Assembly (NCBI GenBank): GCA_039962225.1
Contig: JAMPKV010000001.1
Coordinates: forward strand, 372,001-436,000
DNA: 64,000 nucleotides
From: Microcoleus sp. AS-A8
GTDB taxonomy: Bacteria > Cyanobacteriota > Cyanobacteriia > Cyanobacteriales > Coleofasciculaceae
Direction of reading: 5' to 3'
In this document: positions 8,354 to 17,597 of the stretch, one piece after another
Layout of the letters: each line of letters opens with the position of its first letter
Numbering within the stretch: position 1 is the stretch's first letter
Notes under the pieces: generated by a model
What the model saw: the letters and a program-made list of their open reading frames with translations, nothing else
What the model was told of the DNA's origin: nothing
The model's database searches: none
Position numbers and translations under genes: made by a program

Positions 8354-9652
8354 TTACAAACTCGATAGAACCTCGCGTGCCGCTTCCAGTGTGCGGTCAA
8401 TATCTTCATCCGTATGAGCTAGGGAAGTAAACCCTGCCTCAAACTGAGACGGTGCCAAGTAAACACCATGCTCCAACATTCCACGATGGAAATGACTGAA
8501 CTTGGTTAAGTCAGACTTTTTGGCATCTGCGTAGTTGTGCACGGGTTCACCGGTGAAGAACATGCCGAACATGGCACTGATTTGTCCACCAAAGACTTCG
8601 TGACCGGTTTCCTTGGCAATTTGTAGCAAACCGTCTGATAGCTTCTTGGTAATGCGATCGAGCTGTTCGTAGGTGCCCGGTTTTTGCAGCAACTCCAACG
8701 TCTTAATTCCTGCTGTCATCGCTAGGGGATTACCCGAAAGCGTACCCGCTTGATACATGGGGCCTGCGGGTGCAACCATTGACATAATATCCTTACGTCC
8801 GCCGTAAGCTCCCACCGGTAATCCACCACCGATGACTTTGCCCAGTGTTGTCAAATCAGGCGTAATGCCGAATTTTTCTTGAGCACCGCCGTAAGCAATG
8901 CGGAATCCTGTCATCACTTCATCAAACACCAGCAGAGCACCATACTCTTGGGTTAGTACTCGTAAACCTTCGAGGAACCCAGCATCTGGAGGAATAAAAC
9001 CAGCATTCCCGACTACTGGCTCCAAAATCACACCGGCAATTTCATCCGGAGAGGATTCAAATAGCGCTTTTACGGCTTCCAAATCATTGTAAGGAGCGGT
9101 TACGGTATTGCTAGTCGCAGACTTGGGAACACCAGGGGAATCGGGCAAGCCTAACGTCGCAACGCCAGAACCGGCCTGAACTAGGAGCATATCCGCGTGA
9201 CCGTGATAGCAGCCTTCAAACTTGATAATTTTGTCACGTCCAGTAAACGCCCGCATCAACCGGATAACAGCCATACAGGCTTCGGTTCCGGAATTAACGA
9301 ACCGCACCATTTCAATGCTAGGGACAGCATCAATCACCATCGATGCCAACACATTCTCTAGCGCAGAGGGAGCTCCAAAGCTAGTGCCTTTTTCCAGAGC
9401 CTCATGCAGAGCCGAAATCACGTCTGGGTGAGCATGACCGCAAATGGCTGGCCCCCAAGTACCCACATAGTCGATGTACTGGTTGCCATCTACATCCCAA
9501 ATGTAGGCTCCTTTGACGTGGTCAAAAACAATGGGCTGTCCTCCCACCGATTTGAACGCCCGGACGGGGGAACTGACACCTCCTGGCATCAGGTTTTGGG
9601 CAGCGGCGAAGATTTCTTCTGATTTGGTCGTTTTAATTGTGGTATTAACCAA
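8354..9652 (-). CDS. hemL: Glutamate-1-semialdehyde 2,1-aminomutase
   Basis: This PLP-dependent enzyme converts glutamate-1-semialdehyde to 5-aminolevulinate, the committed precursor of haem, chlorophyll and bilins. The 432-residue length is standard. The sequence shows [16 protein letters not shown] near the N terminus, the substrate-binding [18 protein letters not shown] block, the aspartate of [12 protein letters not shown], and the lysine of [14 protein letters not shown] that forms the Schiff base. It starts at ATG 9652 in a monocistronic setting. About 295 bp separate it from divergent hisIE. Confidence 0.97.
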   Translation of the reverse strand: MVNTTIKTTKSEEIFAAAQNLMPGGVSSPVRAFKSVGGQPIVFDHVKGAYIWDVDGNQYIDYVGTWGPAICGHAHPDVISALHEALEKGTSFGAPSALENVLASMVIDAVPSIEMVRFVNSGTEACMAVIRLMRAFTGRDKIIKFEGCYHGHADMLLVQAGSGVATLGLPDSPGVPKSATSNTVTAPYNDLEAVKALFESSPDEIAGVILEPVVGNAGFIPPDAGFLEGLRVLTQEYGALLVFDEVMTGFRIAYGGAQEKFGITPDLTTLGKVIGGGLPVGAYGGRKDIMSMVAPAGPMYQAGTLSGNPLAMTAGIKTLELLQKPGTYEQLDRITKKLSDGLLQIAKETGHEVFGGQISAMFGMFFTGEPVHNYADAKKSDLTKFSHFHRGMLEHGVYLAPSQFEAGFTSLAHTDEDIDRTLEAAREVLSSL

Positions 9653-9947
9653 GGTTGTCTCCGTAAGTAGGACGTTTCAAGGTCTATCTGGGGATAAGGG
9701 TACACCTTGTTGTGAATGCCTATGCTAGTTGATTATCTCACTCAGCAAAATTCCAGAAATAGGATCTATCAAATAATCAATGACAAACTCGAAGTTTTGA
9801 TGGGAGTCCGTGGAGATGCTGTTGAAATCTATAACCTTTCCGGTGCTGAGTTCTTTGGATCGCTGGACACATCACTAACTCCCAGCCTGACGACCTCACG
9901 AGATGGTATCGTGGACGGAAGAGTCATTGCTTGGGTCATCCCTCCCT

Positions 9948-10601
9948 ATGTTGTCTGCTTCTGAATCGAATTCCTTACACCAAGCCATCCCCGTGGATAA
10001 AATTCGCTACGATGAGCGGGGATTAGTGCCGGCAATTGTACAAGACTATTTGGATGGTACTGTCTTGATGATGGCGTGGATGAATCAGGAGTCGTTACAG
10101 AAAACCCTGGAAACGGGGGAAACCTGGTTTTGGAGCCGATCGCGTTCCCAACTGTGGCATAAAGGAGAAACTTCAGGTCATCTCCAGAAAGTGCGATCGC
10201 TCCGCTATGATTGCGATAGTGATTGCTTACTGGTTACCGTCGAGCAAATTGGCGATATTGCCTGTCACACAGGAGAACGGAGTTGTTTCCATCAAGTGGA
10301 TGGGACAAAAGCCGCTCCCCCAGCCGATACCTTGTCACAGGTGTTTGACGTGATTTGCGATCGCCGAGACAACCCCACTGAAACCTCGTATACCTGTAAG
10401 CTGTTTGCTGGGGGCGATAATAAGATTCTTAAAAAAATTGGTGAAGAAGCTGCCGAAGTGGTAATGGCTTGTAAGGATGACGATAAGGATGCGATCGCCT
10501 CTGAAGTTGCCGATTTGTTCTATCACACCCTTGTCGCGTTAGCCCACCATGATGTTGATGTGAAAGAGGTTTATCGTAAATTGCAAGAACGCCGAAAATA
10601 A
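9948..10601 (+). CDS. hisI: Bifunctional phosphoribosyl-AMP cyclohydrolase / phosphoribosyl-ATP diphosphatase
   Basis: This fused HisIE enzyme catalyses steps 2 and 3 of histidine biosynthesis. The N-terminal cyclohydrolase has [30 protein letters not shown] and the metal-binding D-x-D-x-D-type segment [10 protein letters not shown], then the Cys/His pair of [10 protein letters not shown]. The C-terminal MazG-like HisE part has [19 protein letters not shown] and [13 protein letters not shown]. The frame is open back to 9903, but ATG 9948 gives the usual N terminus. A decayed copy of the HisE part lies 5 kb downstream on the same strand. Confidence 0.95.
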   Translation: MLSASESNSLHQAIPVDKIRYDERGLVPAIVQDYLDGTVLMMAWMNQESLQKTLETGETWFWSRSRSQLWHKGETSGHLQKVRSLRYDCDSDCLLVTVEQIGDIACHTGERSCFHQVDGTKAAPPADTLSQVFDVICDRRDNPTETSYTCKLFAGGDNKILKKIGEEAAEVVMACKDDDKDAIASEVADLFYHTLVALAHHDVDVKEVYRKLQERRK

Positions 10602-10652
10602 AGCAAATAGATAGCTATTTCAGCGGTGTTAATAGCTTCCAGAAAAGCCTCG

Positions 10653-10681
10653 AAAAAGCCCACCTTGTTTAAAGGTGGGCT
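10653..10681 (-). terminator. Intrinsic terminator of the inverse autotransporter gene
   Basis: On the minus strand AGCCCACCTT pairs with AAGGTGGGCT around a short loop and is followed by TTTTTC, just after the stop codon at 10690. The same hairpin could also stop hisIE transcripts from the other side, but no T-run follows in that direction. Confidence 0.85.
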
Positions 10682-10689
10682 CAATCAAC

Positions 10690-13600
10690 TTAAGGTGCAG
10701 GACAAACTGGCACGCTAGTAAAAGGCCCTCCGAAGAATTGAAGACTACCCGTGTTATTGACGGCTACATTTGCCAAATCAACAACCTGATACTGTGAATT
10801 GCCATTATTACTGAGGGCATATTGAACAAAGCTTGCCCCACTGCTGGTATTTCCATTCATTTGTAGGCACAATCGGCTTGCTGGTGCATTATTCTCTAAA
10901 ACGACGCCACCGATAACTCCAGGGCTGCTAGTAACCTGATTATTAGAGAAGATGAAATTCGAGGAAGAATTACCGTTAGTATCTAGGTAAAAAGCATACC
11001 TATCACCAACATTCGTAAACTGATTGTCCGAAAAGGTCAACGTCGATACAGCATCACCGGCTGTGGCAATGCTGATTCCATCGAATCCATTGATAGTGCC
11101 TGCGTTGGTAACTTGATTGTTAGAAACACTCAACTCAGTCTGACCAGTTGTATTCGTGAATTGAATCGCATTGTTAACCGAATTGGTAATCGAATTGTTA
11201 GCAATCGTGATGTTGCCTGTCACTTCATTTAAGTTAATCCCATCAACACCACTATTGCTAATTGTGTTCCCTTGCAGCGTGAGATTGCGGCTATTGGTTG
11301 CAGAAATACCGTTTTGGCTAGAATCCACAATTTCCAATCCAGACGCAGTCAATCCCCCTGAAACATTGTTAATCCGAACACCATTCACCGCATTGGTAAT
11401 CAGACTCCCTGGATTAGCAGCAATGCTAACAATTCCAGTAGAATCAACCACTGAAATACCATCATTCGTGGGTTGGGCAACTGTAATGGTGCTGTTATTC
11501 ACATCAAAAATACCACTAACGCCGGAGAAGCTAAGACCACTCGTCGCGGAATTAGTACTCGTCAGCGTAGATTGAGTGAGGCTGCCATTGTTCACATTCG
11601 TGGCAGTTAAAGCCGCCCCACCTGTACTATTCACCTGCAATCCGGATAGATTCACACTACCCGTACTTTGCTCCAAGGCAATACCTGCCTCCGTGCCATT
11701 GGTGGTAATGGTACTGCCCGCATTAGCGTTGAGGTTGACAGTGCCTGTAATGTTGCTAGCTAAAATACCATTTTGTGCAGGCGTGGTGACATTAACCGTC
11801 GTATCGCTTACCCCAACAGTACCACTGACACCGTTGAGGGTAATGCCATTAGTAGCGGAATTAGTGCTGCTGAGGGTGCTTTGAGCAATGTTGGCGTTGT
11901 TGATATTAGCCGCTTCCAACACTGCCCCACCGGTTGCCGTGGCTTGTAATCCCGATAGGTTGACACTACCCGTACTTTCTCTCAAAGAAAGGCTAGCTGC
12001 CGTGCCATTGGTATTAATCTGACTGCCACTGTTAGCAGCGATGTTGACAGTTCCCGTCACATTCTCTGCGGAAATCCCATTTCCTGTCGGATTGGTGACA
12101 TTGACACTACTGTTGGATACATCCACCTTGCCACTGACACCATTGAGGGTAATGCCGTTGGTTGCAGAATTGGTACTGCTAAGAATACTTTGGCTAATAT
12201 TGGCCTCATTCAGGTTAGTCGCTTCCAGCACTGCGCCACCGGTTGCCGTGGCTTGTAGTCCTGATAAATTGACACTGCCAGTACTTTCTCTTAAAGAGAT
12301 ACTAGCCGCCGTGCCATTAGTATTAATCTGACTGCCACTGTTAGCAGCGATGTTGACAGTTCCTGTCACATTCTCTGCGGAAATCCCATTCCCAGTGGGA
12401 TTGGTGACATTGACAGTACTGTTAGATACATCAACTCTGCCACTAACACCATTGAGGGTGATGCCATTGGTTGCAGAATTGGTACTGCTAAGGATACTTT
12501 GGCTAATATTGGCCTCATTCAGGTTAGTCGCTTCCAGTGCGGCTCCACCTGTACTATTCACCTGCAATCCTGATAGATTCACACTACCTGTACTTTGCTC
12601 TAGGGCAATGCCTGCCTCGGTGCCATTGGTAGTAATGGTGCTACCCGCCTTGGCGTTGAGGTTAACGGTGCCTGTAATGTTGCTAGCTAAAATACCATTT
12701 TGTGCAGGCGTGGTGATATTAACCGTCGTATCGCTTACCCCAACAGTACCACTCACACCGTTGAGGGTAATGCCGTTGCTGGCAGAATTGGTACTACTGA
12801 GGGTGCTTTGGCTAATGTTGGCGTTGTTAATGTTGGTGGCTTCCAACACTGCCCCACCGGTTGCCGTGGCTTGTAATCCGGATAGGTTAACACTTCCAGT
12901 ACTTTCTCTCAAAGAAAGACTAGCCGCCGTCCCATTGGTGTTAATCTGACTGCCACTGTTGGCAGCGATATTTACCGTACCTGTAACATTCTCTGCCGAA
13001 ATCCCATTCCCCGTCGGATTGGTGACATTGACACTTGTGTTGGATACATCCACCGTGCCATTGACACCATTGAGGGTAATGCCATTCGTGGCGGAATCGG
13101 TACTGCTGAGGGTGCTTTGGCTAATGTTGGCGTTGTTGATATTAGTCGCTTCCAACACAGCCCCACCGGTAGAATTAGCTTGTAATCCCGATAGGTTGAC
13201 ACTACCCGTACTTTCTCTTAAGGAGATGCCGACGGCACTACCACTGGTGTTAATCTGACTGCCACTGTTGGCAGCGATATTTACGGTACCCGTGATATTC
13301 TGCGCCGAGAGTCCACTAATCGTGGGATTAATTACCGTCAGCGTGCTGTTCGTCACATCCAAGTTACCACTGACGCCATTCAGAGTAATGCCATTCGTCG
13401 CGGAATTGGTACTGGAAAAACTGCTTTGGCTAATGCTGGCATTATTGATGTTAGTCGCTTCTAGGGCTGCCTCACCGGTACTCGTAATGTTGTTATTGGT
13501 TAACGTTACCGTTCCCGTGACATTTTCCAAGCGGACGCCTTGGGCGGTACTGGTGACAGTGTTATCGCGAATGATTGCATTGCTGATATTCCTGGCTTCA

Positions 13601-15045
13601 ATTCCAGGAGTATTGGTGGATGCGATCGCAAACCCCGATAGTACGGTATTATTTCCCAGCGTGACGGTTCCCGCCACATTCGACACATTGCCACTGCCTG
13701 AACCCGGAAGCCGTACTAAACCAAACTCCTTGGTGAGAATTTCCTGTATCGGTCCACTCGATAATACCTGCACTCCATCCCGAATCTGAAAGCTGGATAA
13801 TGCGGGAGAATTGCTCGCAGAGCTTACATAAACAATACTGTTGCCATCAGACTGGGTGGCACCAAGAGCCGCTTCAATGGCAGCAAAGGGATTTTCAATC
13901 GTACCATTTCCCCCCGCTTGCCCTGAATTGACGTGTTGGAACACATAAGGAGCACCCGTTTGGGGATTGGTTGCCGCGACAGTGACGTTTTGGCTAAACG
14001 ATGTCGCTTCGGTTTGGGAATCGACAGCAATACTGTTGGTGCGCGAGATGGATTCTCCCAATCGGGCGACAACCGATTCCGATTCATTCTTGAATCTCTT
14101 GGGACGAGTTCCAGGGAAGGTAACTCCCACATTAAACAGTACGTTCGTGCCAAAAATCCGGTCATCTTGCACCGCTACGCCAATGTTCAGGTTGTCTGTA
14201 GGACGCGCTTCCAGCCTTACACGCCAACCCAGAGCAGAGTCAGTGCCTTTACCACCGTAATAGTACACTCCACCATAGCCACGTAAATCGCCACTATCCC
14301 CTAGCTTGGCAATTTTGGCTCCTGCCTCAATGTCAAATCCCCCCAGTGCCGCTTCATAACGCCGGACTTGTTGGCTTTCTCGGATTGCCTGTGTAATTAA
14401 ATAGTTGCCTTGGAAGAAAGGGGTACCACTCGCCTGTAAACCTGTATCAAAACCCGTCTCACTCACCAACTTGCGGCTATTGCCCAGAGGGATATAGCCA
14501 TTGACTCGAAAGTCCCAAACTTTGCCCAGACTTTCCAAGCCTAATCCTAATTGGTTAAAGCTGCTTTTACCCGTGCTGCGATTGTCGTAAGAGACATAAC
14601 CACCAAACGTGCGGTTTAACTCGGAGTTGTAGAGACGATGGCCCAACAGCAGGTTACCACCCAAATCAGCACTATTATCTAACAGCAGCCGCCCTTCTAG
14701 GAACGTCAGGTTCGTACCAGGGTTTTGTAGTAGCGGCACAAAACCCTCGAAGCGAGTAAAACCATCGTAACCTCCGCCAGAAGTACTGTATCCCACTCCT
14801 AGGCGAGGCGTAATCCGCAAGTCCACCGCTGAAGCTGTTGATTTCGGGGTAATATCTTCCGGATTTTGGACTTGAGCAACTACTGGATTACTCAAAGTTA
14901 GGGATAGCAATAAACCTGTACAGACAGACAAAGGTGTGCTTTTCACTCTCAGTGAACTCCTATCCTTAAAACAACAATTGGTCGAAGCACGCCCCGCAAC
15001 TCGCTGCGCTAACGAGTTGACAAAATACCCAATTAATTTGGGCAA
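10690..15045 (-). CDS. Inverse-autotransporter-type outer-membrane protein with beta-helix repeat passenger
   Basis: This protein has 1451 residues. A signal-peptide-like stretch (about 35-58, ending VVAQ) precedes a beta-barrel region (about 75-320) with features of the intimin/invasin inverse-autotransporter domain: GGYVSYDNRSTGKSSFNQLG, then VWDFRVNGYIPLG. The remainder is a Ser/Thr/Asn-rich right-handed parallel beta-helix passenger. It begins HVNSGQAGGNGTIENPFAAI and contains about six full and one partial copies of a 103-residue repeat. The C terminus has a short Cys-containing cap. Such proteins sit in the outer membrane and display the passenger outside for adhesion. The exact start is uncertain: the first 34 residues look unlike a leader, so a GTG start nearer the hydrophobic core is possible. 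Confidence 0.85.
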   Translation of the reverse strand: MPKLIGYFVNSLAQRVAGRASTNCCFKDRSSLRVKSTPLSVCTGLLLSLTLSNPVVAQVQNPEDITPKSTASAVDLRITPRLGVGYSTSGGGYDGFTRFEGFVPLLQNPGTNLTFLEGRLLLDNSADLGGNLLLGHRLYNSELNRTFGGYVSYDNRSTGKSSFNQLGLGLESLGKVWDFRVNGYIPLGNSRKLVSETGFDTGLQASGTPFFQGNYLITQAIRESQQVRRYEAALGGFDIEAGAKIAKLGDSGDLRGYGGVYYYGGKGTDSALGWRVRLEARPTDNLNIGVAVQDDRIFGTNVLFNVGVTFPGTRPKRFKNESESVVARLGESISRTNSIAVDSQTEATSFSQNVTVAATNPQTGAPYVFQHVNSGQAGGNGTIENPFAAIEAALGATQSDGNSIVYVSSASNSPALSSFQIRDGVQVLSSGPIQEILTKEFGLVRLPGSGSGNVSNVAGTVTLGNNTVLSGFAIASTNTPGIEARNISNAIIRDNTVTSTAQGVRLENVTGTVTLTNNNITSTGEAALEATNINNASISQSSFSSTNSATNGITLNGVSGNLDVTNSTLTVINPTISGLSAQNITGTVNIAANSGSQINTSGSAVGISLRESTGSVNLSGLQANSTGGAVLEATNINNANISQSTLSSTDSATNGITLNGVNGTVDVSNTSVNVTNPTGNGISAENVTGTVNIAANSGSQINTNGTAASLSLRESTGSVNLSGLQATATGGAVLEATNINNANISQSTLSSTNSASNGITLNGVSGTVGVSDTTVNITTPAQNGILASNITGTVNLNAKAGSTITTNGTEAGIALEQSTGSVNLSGLQVNSTGGAALEATNLNEANISQSILSSTNSATNGITLNGVSGRVDVSNSTVNVTNPTGNGISAENVTGTVNIAANSGSQINTNGTAASISLRESTGSVNLSGLQATATGGAVLEATNLNEANISQSILSSTNSATNGITLNGVSGKVDVSNSSVNVTNPTGNGISAENVTGTVNIAANSGSQINTNGTAASLSLRESTGSVNLSGLQATATGGAVLEAANINNANIAQSTLSSTNSATNGITLNGVSGTVGVSDTTVNVTTPAQNGILASNITGTVNLNANAGSTITTNGTEAGIALEQSTGSVNLSGLQVNSTGGAALTATNVNNGSLTQSTLTSTNSATSGLSFSGVSGIFDVNNSTITVAQPTNDGISVVDSTGIVSIAANPGSLITNAVNGVRINNVSGGLTASGLEIVDSSQNGISATNSRNLTLQGNTISNSGVDGINLNEVTGNITIANNSITNSVNNAIQFTNTTGQTELSVSNNQVTNAGTINGFDGISIATAGDAVSTLTFSDNQFTNVGDRYAFYLDTNGNSSSNFIFSNNQVTSSPGVIGGVVLENNAPASRLCLQMNGNTSSGASFVQYALSNNGNSQYQVVDLANVAVNNTGSLQFFGGPFTSVPVCPAP
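11450..13480 (-). repeat. 309-bp in-frame tandem repeats in the passenger region
   Basis: The coding sequence repeats with a period of 309 bp (103 codons). For example, the TTGACACTACCCGTACTTTC-like segment recurs near 11652, 11961, 12270, 12579, 12888 and 13197. Copies alternate between two subtypes (…SLRESTGSVNLSG… and …ALEQSTGSVNLSG…), which indicates higher-order duplication. Repeats this long and similar are prone to recombination and to collapse in short-read assemblies. Confidence 0.93.
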
Positions 15046-15577
15046 AAATTAATAACTCACGCCTAAAAAAACTCGAAAAGAGATATATCTTATTAAGGTT
15101 TATTCCTCTAACTGCTTTCTACAGATATTTAGCCGACTGTAACCTGACCTATTTTTTCCTTCTAACTTAAAAGCCAATATCAGGAAAGACGTTTATTTTT
15201 TAGGATTGCCCAGGATGCTCTGTACCTGGCAAAAGAGAGAAAGATAGAATTCCCTGGCTGAAGAATTTCGTGCAGATTCCTTGCAACTGAGCAACCACTA
15301 AGTGCATCACCCCGCTCACAGACATGTAACCTAAAGTTAGTGAGCGCTATGTATGGATTTTATTAGGGTAAATGGTCACGATGAACCCTTAGTCAAAATA
15401 CTTTTATGGCTCAGTTTTCACCCGCTACGATCTGTGTAGCTTAGCCGTTAGTATTCAGTTTAAAAAGCTGAAAGGTAAGATAGGAATAATTACCCTGATC
15501 ACTGATATTATTTATTATTATCTCAAAGACGGGTTGGTGCCAATAAGCGACTTTTGCACAAAGCTCTTAAGTCAGGT
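15046..15577. other. Non-coding stretch upstream of the inverse autotransporter
   Basis: About 530 bp that should carry the promoter and 5' UTR of the minus-strand autotransporter gene. I see no supportable open reading frame, RNA gene or clear promoter motif here. Confidence 0.5.
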
Positions 15578-15766
15578 AAAACCTTTATACAGAGCGGGAT
15601 AACAAGATTTTCAAAGAGTTGGTGAAGACGCAGTGGCAGTGGTCCTGATTTGTAAAGATGATGACCTGAATGCGATCGCGCCTGAAGTGAGTGATCGGTT
15701 TGATGCAACTTTGTGGCTATAGCTGATCACACAGTTGAGTTGGTGGCTATTTATCGCCAATGACAA
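15578..15766 (+). pseudogene. Decayed hisE fragment
   Basis: Read on the plus strand, bases from about 15621 encode GEDAVAVVLICKDDD, then NAIAPEVSDRFDATL, which aligns residue for residue with [31 protein letters not shown] of the intact hisIE. Upstream, AAGATT-TTCAAAGAGTT matches the hisE codons for KILKKI with one base missing, a frameshift. A TAG interrupts the frame after ATLWL (near 15718). DNA similarity continues to the equivalent of the hisE end (AACGCCG). Only the HisE portion is recognisable. It is a relic of a duplication, not a functional gene. Confidence 0.85.
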
Positions 15767-15767
15767 T

Positions 15768-15797
15768 AACGCCGCCGATAGGTCTTGCGGCGGCGTT
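15768..15797. terminator. Strong GC-rich hairpin, possible terminator
   Basis: AACGCCGCCG and CGGCGGCGTT form a perfect 10-bp stem around a 10-base loop. It lies between the hisE relic and the 3' end of the minus-strand small photosystem-type gene. There is no long T-run on either side, so termination is only probable. Confidence 0.5.
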
Positions 15798-15843
15798 GAA
15801 AAGCTGACTTCATAAAGGGTAGGCATGATCTACCCTTCTTTTC

Positions 15844-16074
15844 CTAAGACTTAGGCAGATATTGGCTACCGTAGGCGTCGATCTCAAAGGCAGGAGTACG
15901 CTGGGTGTAGTCTGTTTCAGCGCCAGTAATGGATTGAGCCAGTGTTTCAAAGGACTCAGAACGCCAGTTGCGCTCGTGGATGGGCTTGGTTTGCTCACCC
16001 CGGAAGTACGCTTGAGTGCCGATAATCGCTGCTGCTGCCCAGCCCACCACAAATAAGGCAATTAGGATAGTCAT
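15844..16074 (-). CDS. Small single-helix membrane protein, possibly Psb35-related
   Basis: This 76-residue protein starts MTILIALFVVGWAAAAIIG, a single N-terminal membrane helix. A short polar tail follows (YFRGEQTKPIHERNWRSESF, ending YGSQYLPKS). An AAGGGG ribosome site stands nine bases before the ATG at 16074, so I reject the longer frame that opens at 16134. The sequence pattern is that of a conserved cyanobacterial family which I recall being annotated as Psb35-related, a photosystem II assembly factor associated with CP47. I cannot confirm this without a search, and the function is therefore tentative. The AT-rich leader region 16075-16247 probably holds its promoter. Confidence 0.75.
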   Translation of the reverse strand: MTILIALFVVGWAAAAIIGTQAYFRGEQTKPIHERNWRSESFETLAQSITGAETDYTQRTPAFEIDAYGSQYLPKS

Positions 16075-16247
16075 GGAAGTTTCCCCTTGCGTTATGTTTA
16101 GTTTTGTAACTTTATCTGTAAATAAATGTAACAAGTATTTTACAAGAGTGTCAATTTACGGTAATCACTAAACAAAGTAGGGTTAACCTCACCTAAGTTG
16201 CCCTGTTAGAGATTAGATATGGGTGGGTATGCACCCTGGAATTGGAA

Positions 16248-17075
16248 TTAGAGCTTTGTGCGATCCGTTAAGATTTCGCAGCCATCTTCAGTTACCAGTA
16301 CCGTATGTTCAAACTGCGCTGACAGGGAATCATCAGCAGTTACCACCGTCCAACCATCGGCTAACAATCGTGTTTCCTTAGAACCTGCACAGAGAATCGG
16401 TTCAATCGTTAATGTCATTCCAGAGCGCAGCTTAACATTGGGTAATTCACGGGTGCGGAAGAAGAAAACACAAGGTTCTTCGTGTAGAGTCCGTCCCACA
16501 CCGTGACCGGTGAAATCTTCCACGATGCTAAAACCATTTGTTTGCACATGGTCTTGCACAGTACCAGCAATATCCATTAAATAATTTCCGGCTTTAACTT
16601 GCTCGATACCCTTGTAAAGCGCTTCCTGTGCGACACGAATGAATTTTGCCGCGTCCGCAGAGACTTCATCGATCGCAATTGTGATGCAAGAGTCACCGTG
16701 AAAGCCTTGGTAGTAAGCACAGGTATCAACCTTGAGAACATCACCACTTTGAATCACTCGCTTAGAGCTAGGGATGCCATGTACAGCCTCGTTGTTAATA
16801 CTGGTACACAGGGTTGCCGGAAAGCCACGATACCCCTTGAGGCTGGGAACTGCGCCCATTTCCCGGATGCGCTGCTCCGCATAAATATCCAAATCCAGCG
16901 TTGTCATTCCTGGCTGAGCAATTTCTGAAATCTCTTTCAATACGGTTGCCACAATCTTCCCCGCCTGACGCATAATGCCGATTTCACGCTGTGATTTGAT
17001 TTCGATTGCACGACGTTGCTTTTTGGCAGGGGAGGGTTGAACAGGCTGGGACAGGAGGTCGTTAAGAATATTCAT
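16248..17075 (-). CDS. map: Type I methionyl aminopeptidase
   Basis: This enzyme removes the initiator methionine from nascent proteins. The 275-residue sequence has the pita-bread fold motifs: [31 protein letters not shown], then the metal ligands D ([15 protein letters not shown], two aspartates), H ([14 protein letters not shown]), E (TIEPIL) and E (QFEHTVLV). An N-terminal extension of about 25 residues precedes the catalytic domain. It ends [14 protein letters not shown] and contains no recognisable zinc-finger cysteines. Cyanobacteria usually carry several map paralogues, and this one appears monocistronic. Confidence 0.95.
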   Translation of the reverse strand: MNILNDLLSQPVQPSPAKKQRRAIEIKSQREIGIMRQAGKIVATVLKEISEIAQPGMTTLDLDIYAEQRIREMGAVPSLKGYRGFPATLCTSINNEAVHGIPSSKRVIQSGDVLKVDTCAYYQGFHGDSCITIAIDEVSADAAKFIRVAQEALYKGIEQVKAGNYLMDIAGTVQDHVQTNGFSIVEDFTGHGVGRTLHEEPCVFFFRTRELPNVKLRSGMTLTIEPILCAGSKETRLLADGWTVVTADDSLSAQFEHTVLVTEDGCEILTDRTKL

Positions 17076-17189
17076 GGATGGAATTGAATCGGGCTGCTAC
17101 TTTAGCATAGCGTAGCATGGCTTAGCGTCTTGTACTAAACCAAAAAGGGTCACTATACTTAATAAGGAGACACAATACAGAAATCTGTA

Positions 17190-17414
17190 ATGGGCGGTAA
17201 AACTTCACTGGCGGGTGTGACAACTTACATTCCACCAGAGTGGAAAAAAGAGCTAGAAGAGTGGGCACAGGACGAAGAGCGCTCTGTGTCTTGGCTCCTG
17301 TTAAAGCTAATCGGAAATGCACTTGAACAGAGGCGTCAGGAAGCACCGCCACAAAAAAGTGCTGAGCCATTGAGCCTAGTCAGTAACGACAAAACAGCAT
17401 CCGCAAAAAACTAA
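17190..17414 (+). CDS. Small conserved hypothetical protein, ribbon-helix-helix-like
   Basis: This 74-residue protein contains a short strand (GVTTYIPPEWK) followed by two helices (KKELEEWAQDEERSVSWLLLKLIGNALEQR), the pattern of ribbon-helix-helix DNA-binding proteins. The C terminus is polar. An AAGGAG sequence at about 17163 lies too far (about 20 bases) from the ATG to be an ideal ribosome site, so the start is uncertain. No partner toxin gene is adjacent. It could be a small regulator; function unknown. Confidence 0.6.
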   Translation: MGGKTSLAGVTTYIPPEWKKELEEWAQDEERSVSWLLLKLIGNALEQRRQEAPPQKSAEPLSLVSNDKTASAKN

Positions 17415-17555
17415 CCCATGGGGAGAATGCTGAGTGGAATGAAAAGTTAGCCCAGAGGACGAGTACAGTTCGGCAGAAATAACCATCCACTTGAAAAAGG
17501 TTAAAAAGATTTACTGTACAAACTTTCTTACCTTCTGTCCTCACTAAAGCTCCGG

Positions 17556-17596
17556 TCTGCCTTCTGCCTCCTGCCTCCTGCCTTCTGCCTTCTTGC
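17556..17596. repeat. Heptamer tandem repeat (TGCCTTC/TGCCTCC)
   Basis: About six units of the heptamer TGCCTTC or TGCCTCC run in tandem just before the 3' end of the MFS gene. Heptanucleotide repeats of this type (LTRR-like) are a known feature of filamentous cyanobacterial genomes. Confidence 0.85.
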
Positions 17597-17597
17597 A

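Noticed and set aside
9716..9964. 82-codon plus-strand frame upstream of hisIE
   Set aside because: It overlaps the hisIE start, has no ribosome site and no protein-like pattern.
11450..13480. CRISPR-like periodicity
   Set aside because: The 309-bp period is in-frame coding repeat, not short repeats with unique spacers.
11171..13789. Long plus-strand frames opposite the autotransporter
   Set aside because: They are antisense shadows of the 309-bp repeats, with Val/Leu-rich monotonous translation.
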